Made by a program: the position numbers and the translations under genes
Part shown: positions 58,760-64,000 of the stretch, piece after piece
How positions within the stretch are numbered: the stretch's first letter is position 1
Layout: the number at the start of each line of letters is the position of its first letter
Assembly (NCBI GenBank): GCA_030052745.1
Contig: JANBVO010000023.1
Span: forward strand, 1-64,000
Length of the DNA: 64,000 nt
Direction of reading: 5' to 3'
From: Pleurostoma richardsiae
Lineage: Eukaryota > Ascomycota > Sordariomycetes > Calosphaeriales > Pleurostomataceae
The notes under the pieces: generated by a model
Told to the model about the DNA's origin: nothing
The model's database searches: none
The model's input: only the letters and a program-made list of their open reading frames with translations

Positions 58760-60604
58760 CTCGACAGCTGTCGCTCGGGTCTCATTTGCTTTCCTTTCTT
58801 GTTCGTCGGGCTCTTGCTCTGTGTTTGCGAGAGCGGGACCCTGTCGGCTGGTTGGGTTAACAGGGTTTCTGTTATTGTTTTGACGACTGGGACCATCAGC
58901 TGTCAGCCGCAAAGACCTTACCCTTGTTGGCCCAGCATGGGGGCGGTCTGGGTGGCCCCGGTGCGGTTAGGACAGTGCCGAGCGGGAGCGAAGCGGTGGC
59001 GATAAGTGGGGAGGCTGGGGGCCAAACAAGCGCCAGCCCTCGATGCGTTGGCAACCTCCAGTCGACCTATCACAGATCATAGATGCCACTCTTGCTCCTC
59101 GGATAGATGTTAGATAACAGTTGAAGATATCAAGCTCCTTGTGTCTCTACTACCAACAGCACGTACTGGCTCTTGAGGGCCTCCGAGACTCAGTGCCTGC
59201 TATACTGCTACGCGGCCGATTACCCCTGAATCACTATTGAGCCTCTGCCACGCGACGGCCACTCGTGTTCTCCGCGGTCTAGAGAATCCAAGAGACATCA
59301 ATAGCAAAACTTTTGCCTTCGAGTGGCTGGTAGAACCTAGCCGAACTACCACCGGCATGCCTCAAGCTTATGAGCTGCCCGAGTCGCCGTACTCGATCGC
59401 TTTCATTGGATGCTACGAAGTCCAAGACGTTTGCATATCGCTTTCTACTCTAATTACCTGAGCATATCGTCCAATAGGACTATTACTTTTTATCAAATGA
59501 GTCTTTCGTAGGCTTGGAGTTCATTCTGGTCGTTTTGAGTCAATATCGTATCCAATCTAATTAACCCACTTGCTAACAAGTGGTACTGTGACACTAACGG
59601 ATCAGGGTATTTTTGTGCTCAGAAATTTTAGAATCGTTATTAGTGATCAAGTACTTGAGCTAAGACGCAGATGTCTCCAATTATCCCATTTCTTTTGCGG
59701 CAGTTGTGCAACTGCGAATCAAACCTCATCCTCCTACTTTGACATCTGTCGAGAACTGGTGGCTGAAAACAATATCATATATGGTATTGTCAAGTTAGTT
59801 ACAGCGTTCGTTTTGGGGCCGTATCCGACACGCTCTCTCTGTTGATTCTTGAGCGTCATATAAAGAACGAAACCGTTACATCTTCGCTGAAGACAATTGG
59901 AGGATGAATATGTAACTTGGCATCAGCTCTGACGAGTTCTTCGTAGAATTAAAATCGACTTATCTACTTAAGGCGAGGGAACACGAGGTTATGTTTACGA
60001 TCGTGTTTGTTGTTCCTCCGCCGGACCGCCTGGCTTCTCCTCTCCACCGTCCCTCCTGTCGCTCGAAGCCGTAGCAGGAAACCCAGCTCATCTGAACTCA
60101 AGATGCTTTTGGAGTCTCTGGTACGCGTTAACGAATTATCGAGACGCAAGGAGAGCTGGCGGGTAGAGGGGTCGGTTCTTGCCGAGACCGGCGCGAAAGG
60201 TCGGCTTCCATGAGATGCCTATGTTGAGACCCGTCTATCAGGTAAAGTTACAAGATCCATATCTCCTCGCTGAGAGCCGGGCAGGCGAGCCTAACGTTTG
60301 CGGATCACTATGGTACTGTAAAACATTGTCCACAAGAGCCATGGGAGATACGAAATCCGAGGAGAGATCAGCAGACTTTCCTCTTACCAAGGCCGTATCG
60401 ATCGTATATGAACCCTAAGTCCCCCAGCCGTTCTGTCATGATTACTTAAACCATCATAGCCCCTTATTCATGCTCTACCTTGCCTACTTTGGCCAAACGA
60501 CCACGGATTATCGGCAGTCTCGTCGACTTCCACCTAGGAAGCTTTACTGGGAGACTGAAACTTCCTCTTGCCTTAATCCTCTGATAGATGCAACGATCAT
60601 CGTC
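58760..60604. other. 1.8 kb region between the giant gene and the small secreted protein gene
   Basis: The first few hundred bases are the giant gene's upstream region, including a CAGGGTTTCTG/TTATTGTTTTG AT-rich patch near 58860-58885. From 59,050 on the sequence is AT-richer than the rest of the window, with only short frames. No mobile-element domain or terminal repeat was recognised, although the composition would suit old, decayed repeats. Confidence 0.45.
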
Positions 60605-61198
60605 ATGAAGGCTACCTATCTCTTCAGCTCTCTGGCATTGGCTAGTACGCCCGTCTTATCGGCGGCAACCACCCTGCCACAGAATGTCGACAACACCATA
60701 GCGGCGCCTACCATCATCACCCCGATTTCCGCTGCCAATCGGCCTCCTTCTCTCGACACTAGGGGGGAAGAAGGTGAACCGCTGGATATTTCTACCTACG
60801 CGGGTCGTGGTCTAAACCTCGACGGCCTTCCTGAGTGTTATGTGAGTACAGTCTACTCCTTCTGACAGCCTCTTTCGGGATTCTTGGCTGATTATTTTAC
60901 CACAGAAGACGTGTTTCTTCACGTCTAGAACAAAGTCGTACGACCCGATCAATCATCCGAAACATGAGACCTGTCTCTGGGAGACCTTTTGGCCGTGGTT
61001 CGTGTATCACCTCTTGCCGTGCTTGAAAATGCATTGCAAGAATGACGGCAAAAGTAAGTGAAATCACCAGCCAGTCCAATATCGAAGGATGTGCTACAGC
61101 GAGCCTACATCACAACTCTTACTAACAGTTATGCAGCGCTTTTTAGATGGCTTCACAAGTCCTGCCCTAACCTAGAGTCTTCACCGTGGAGCATATAA
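60605..61198 (+). CDS. Small secreted cysteine-rich protein (effector-like)
   Basis: Three exons, 60605-60841, 60906-61053 and 61137-61198, give 148 residues. Introns are 64 and 83 nt; the second has a textbook TTACTAAC branch point. The N-terminus MKATYLFSSLALASTPVLSA is a clear signal peptide, with likely cleavage after LSA. A Pro/Ser/Thr stretch follows. The C-terminal half has six cysteines (CYKTC, ETC, LPC, MHC, SC) in an aromatic-rich setting (CLWETFWPWFVYHLLPC) and ends with SPWSI. The frame remains open upstream to 60470, but the ATG at 60605 alone gives the signal peptide. Size, secretion signal and even cysteine number fit fungal effector or surface proteins. No named family is claimed. 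It sits alone in a gene-poor, AT-richer stretch. Confidence 0.78.
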
Positions 61199-61510
61199 GG
61201 GTACCTCGGAACCCAAGTCTCTGCTTGTGAATCTAACACTTACCTTATGCATTAAGCGTCTGTCAGCGGAACTGTGATTTAGGGGGAAATGCTATTCGCC
61301 AGCCTCGCTAAACCTGTTCACGCTTCAATGAGTCGGTACGGTCCCTAGTCACCTAACGTCAAATCTGATGCCACATACTCGGTCGCAGATAAACAGCAAC
61401 CGGTACTTCCACAGCGCGACTCTCGATAGGCATATCGACACTACCGAGTCCATCGTAGTGGCCTAGGAGCCAGGAATATGGTACGATAACCACCAATGCT
61501 AGCATTAAAT

Positions 61511-61557
61511 ACCAGCACCAGCACCAGCACCAGCACCAGCCATAGCCATAGCCATAG
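61511..61557. repeat. Hexanucleotide microsatellites (CCAGCA)n and (CATAGC)n
   Basis: Five units of ACCAGC (61511-61540) run directly into CATAGC units (61541-61557). It is a short tandem repeat, likely length-variable between strains. Confidence 0.85.
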
Positions 61558-62350
61558 TCCCAGAACCGTCGCTAAGCTTCACGCTGCCGAGCCTTCACGA
61601 CGCCACGACCCTCGGCTACACATTATCCACGCAATAGTAGAAACGCGGAATTATCGCAGCGTATCCATATACGCCGTTGGGAGAGTGCTATGACGACCCC
61701 GTGATAGACGTTTTTGCGGCGATGTTGCCGAGGGCGGGGTTTGTCGTCGCGATTCTCGGTGCGCCGTGCGTTAGGGATCGCGGGTTGTGTCTCTGGACTT
61801 TACCCTTCTTGGTCAAGAGGAGAGACTTCATTGGTTCCTGGAGATCTCAAAGTGCCTGGGCTACTCTGATTGGCGGGAGCATTCGCGTCCGAAATGGCTT
61901 CGCCCAACTTCAACTCGCTGTTTCCCTCTGAACGGGCAACTGAACAGTAAGACCCATGACTTTCTAGAAGTATGAAGGTCTTGACTCCCGCATGTGTCTC
62001 ACGGAGGAATTTGGAGGGACTCAGCAATTGTCGACTGAAGGTACAGTACAATTCCATCAACTCCTTCATCACTTTGGCTCGGATAAGCCCAGGCTTTCCG
62101 TCGAAGACTGAAGTAGGTACCTCTAGTTCTTGCCATATTCACCAGAGGATCTTCATGAGCTGAGAATCGCTCTCCTATCGGCTTGCCTCTCATCTTCTAG
62201 ACTTCATTTCGGTACTTAGTCTGTAGAGACCTACAGGTAGGTGCCCAGGTATTTACCATCTTCCCAACCTCCCTTCCTTCCTATCCTTCCTTCCCTCCCG
62301 AACACAAGACATCTAAGGTAATGGGCAGTTACCAACCGCAAGGTGGCATA

Positions 62351-62400
62351 GGAAGGTAGGTACCTTGGGTATCTTAGGTGGGTAGGTATAGGTAGGTAGT
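62351..62400. repeat. GGTA-rich intergenic repeat
   Basis: Repeated GGTAGGTA and GGTACC words (for example GGTAGGTACCTTGGG and GGTAGGTATAGGTAGG). The same word family appears near 62,230 and 262-355, as is usual between Sordariomycete genes. Confidence 0.6.
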
Positions 62401-62600
62401 GGATGGATAATTCCCCAAGACCCCGCTTCTCCTTCTCCTCTTCCCCTTTTTCTTCTCCAGGTCCAAGAAAGCTTTGTCTTTGTGTCTCGTTCTCGACCTT
62501 TCTTGTGCGAACAATTTGAACTCGTCTGTGGCGAGTTGACCCATTTTCTGCTGTCCCAGTCCTTGTCCTCCTGTTCTCTCTCTCTCCCGCCTTCTGTTCG

Positions 62601-62629
62601 CCTCGCCGCCGCCGCCGCCGCCGCCGCCG
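62601..62629. repeat. GCC trinucleotide tract just before a start codon
   Basis: About eight GCC units end two bases before the ATG at 62632. The tract lies in the presumed 5' leader of the palmitoyltransferase gene and could form structure near the start codon. Confidence 0.8.
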
Positions 62630-62631
62630 AG

Positions 62632-63879
62632 ATGTCGTCGTTCGGGACTTTCGTCGGCGTGGTGGTGTGGATTGGGTTAGATGTTTGGGATTGGATTTGG
62701 GGGTGCTCGCTGTGGCTCCTCGATATCTTGATCCGCCTAACCCCGGCGTGGATCCTTCTGTACGAGGCTTTGAGCTTGTACGTTACGACGTACAGAATCT
62801 GCGGTATGTATCCCACTGTTCCAATAACCTACTCTTGGGCAGTTCCACACTCCCTGCTCTTCCATTAGGAAGTTGGCCTCTCACTAACAATTGGTATAGT
62901 GATGGACTTGATCGTTCCGTATTTCTAGGGTAAATCGGAAGATCTTATCCTCACGCCACCTTCCTCGTTGATTTCTCTGGCCTGGTTTGTCGCCGTCTTC
63001 AACACTTTGTTGACCGGCTTCTGGTTCATGGCTCTCGTTTGGTGCTACGGCGCCATGTTCTGGTACGGCTACCTGCGACCTTGGACTCCGAGCGCTGGGA
63101 CGAAACGGGTGATGCACACCCACCCTGGGGAAGTGCCCGGCACTACCAGGGAGGGCGCTCACTTTCGTCGAACCAGCTCGATCCGACCACGCCGATGCAG
63201 CGACATTGGATCTGAATGTCGGAACGGTCATTTGAGCCTCACCGACAGGACGTTCCACTGTCCGGAACTGACGATGTGCCTCCCGCTGTTCGACCACTGG
63301 TGCGACTTCTTGCATTGTGCAATTTTTTTGCACAATACAAAGCAGTACCTTCAGTTCATGGCGGGCGTCTGTTTTCACGGCGTGTGTCAGATCGCGTTTC
63401 TCATCTGGGCCGCTCAGTATCCGAGGCTGAGGGGGGAGATGGCGTGGTTCCACTTTGTCTGGCCTTGGTCTGTCCACTTCCTGTTCTGCCTTTGGGTGGT
63501 ATGGAAGAAGTTCCGGCGCATGGTTCTGTGGAACAGAATCGCGGCCGAACACCGTGATGATTGGCACCTCATGGTACTCCGGAACGACGGCCTTGCGGAT
63601 ATCCGCCTGGCTCAGACAAACCCTTGGGATCTCGGTTGGCGGGGCAACCTGGCCCAGGTGCTGGGAGCGGCGCCTTGGGACTGGCTTTGTCCATTCACGC
63701 CAACACGACGCGTACGCCTGTACGGCCGCTGGCCTGGGCACGACGGTGACCTTCCGTGGGGGAGCACCGTTCTACGCATGATCGACGAGATCCCCCCGCG
63801 CCCTGTTATTGGTCCTCAAGAGCCCCTTGGAGCCTCGAGGGTAACTCGGCGCGGCACGCGAACCACGTCCTCCAGCTAG
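62632..63879 (+). CDS. Divergent DHHC-type palmitoyltransferase (DHWC active site)
   Basis: Exon 1 (62632-62803) encodes two hydrophobic segments (FVGVVVWIGLDVW, PAWILLYEALSLYV). Exon 2 continues in one frame to 63879. The junction is uncertain. Donor GTATGT at 62804 is clear, but the best-looking acceptor (TATAG, 62899) leads to an in-frame TAG at 62926-62928; the acceptor GGAAG at 62941 avoids it, giving a 138-nt intron. Exon 2 has more membrane segments (LISLAWFVAVFNTLL). The cysteine-rich core has RTFHC, then C six residues on, then PLFDHWC, where DHHC enzymes have DHHC, and KQYLQF. A C-terminal NPWDLGWRGNL with GAAPWDWLCPF matches the conserved post-catalytic motif of fungal PATs. One zinc-binding Cys is replaced by Leu. 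The active-site Cys is retained, so S-acyl transfer is possible. A further intron near 63,100-63,200 cannot be excluded. Confidence 0.7.
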
Positions 63880-63890
63880 ATGAGACACGC

Positions 63891-63992
63891 GGGCGGCGTC
63901 CCAAGAACCGACCATTATAGGGAGGCGACCCTGAATTCGACCGGGCGGCGACCCAAGGACCGACCACTATTAGGGATGCGGACCCTATAACC
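63891..63992. repeat. Imperfect 52-bp tandem duplication
   Basis: The unit beginning GGGCGGCGTCCCAAGAACCG (63891-63942) is repeated from 63943 (GGGCGGCGACCCAAGGACCG), sharing CGACCA, TAGGGA and GACCCT words. It starts directly after the palmitoyltransferase stop and runs to the window edge, so the copy number may be higher. Confidence 0.8.
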
Positions 63993-64000
63993 GCTGGCAC

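Larger units (their letters stand above)
61199..62631. other. 1.4 kb intergenic region with simple repeats
   Basis: It contains two adjoining hexanucleotide microsatellites, a GGTA-rich stretch and a GCC tract, listed separately. A frame at 61677-61931 (with AAMLPRAGFVVAILGAPCVR) is GC-richer than its surroundings and could be a remnant of a gene, but it matches nothing I recognise. 62,400-62,600 is pyrimidine-rich and probably the leader of the palmitoyltransferase gene. Confidence 0.45.

Noticed and set aside
61677-61931. GC-rich 84-codon plus-strand ORF
   Set aside because: No family match and no splice partner; possibly a gene remnant, not supportable.
62884-63741. 285-codon minus-strand ORF opposite the palmitoyltransferase gene
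   Set aside because: Antisense shadow of the better-supported plus-strand frame with membrane segments and DHWC core.
1-64000. Transposons, retroelements, CRISPR arrays and PKS/NRPS-type clusters
   Set aside because: Looked for on both strands by characteristic domains, end repeats and spacer periodicity; none recognised.

Overview
This window reads as nuclear DNA of a filamentous ascomycete (Pezizomycotina, most likely Sordariomycetes). Introns are short (46-138 nt) with GT-AG ends and CTGAC/CTAAC-like branch points. It carries a velvet regulator, several Zn(II)2Cys6 factors, a probable giant Woronin-body tether (leashin/Lah) and TAGGTACC-type intergenic motifs. I rebuilt 13 protein-coding genes by following reading frames across introns. 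I saw no tRNA, rRNA, CRISPR array, transposase or reverse-transcriptase domain.

Left part (1-18,712): a 2057-residue Rho-type GEF with DH, BAR-like and SH3 regions (+), then about 4 kb without a convincing gene. Next come a short Zn2Cys6 factor (+), a DHA1-type MFS exporter (-) and an eight-exon Zn2Cys6/fungal_trans regulator (-) that may control the exporter. One intron of that regulator appears to be GC-AG, with a CAGCAG tandem acceptor.

Middle (18,713-39,443): velB (six exons), an intronless UMP/CMP-kinase-like gene, a small GRGG-repeat protein (DUF3602/Par32-like), a GNAT acetyltransferase, and convergent to it HEM12 (uroporphyrinogen decarboxylase, heme pathway). HEM12 shares a 391-bp divergent promoter region with an unidentified 758-residue, possibly mitochondrial protein. 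A 946-residue Zn2Cys6 activator with a long, CT- and CAG-rich upstream region follows.

Right part (39,444-64,000): an 18-kb minus-strand gene encodes about 6002 residues in three exons, one of them 16 kb long and uninterrupted. It has about 28 lysine-rich KKSKKDKKK-type repeat cores, a coiled coil and a non-repetitive C-terminal domain. This is the 'involucrin repeat protein' architecture of the Woronin-body tether leashin/Lah, in single-polypeptide form. Beyond it is a gene-poor stretch with microsatellites, a small secreted cysteine-rich protein (effector-like), a divergent DHHC palmitoyltransferase with DHWC in place of DHHC, and a 52-bp tandem duplication at the window edge.

The window is not one pathway cluster. 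The links I would propose are the MFS/regulator pair, the heme gene sharing a promoter with its neighbour, and the development and cell-compartment theme of velB, the RhoGEF and Lah. All intron positions are read by eye, and all family assignments come from recognised motifs, not from searches.
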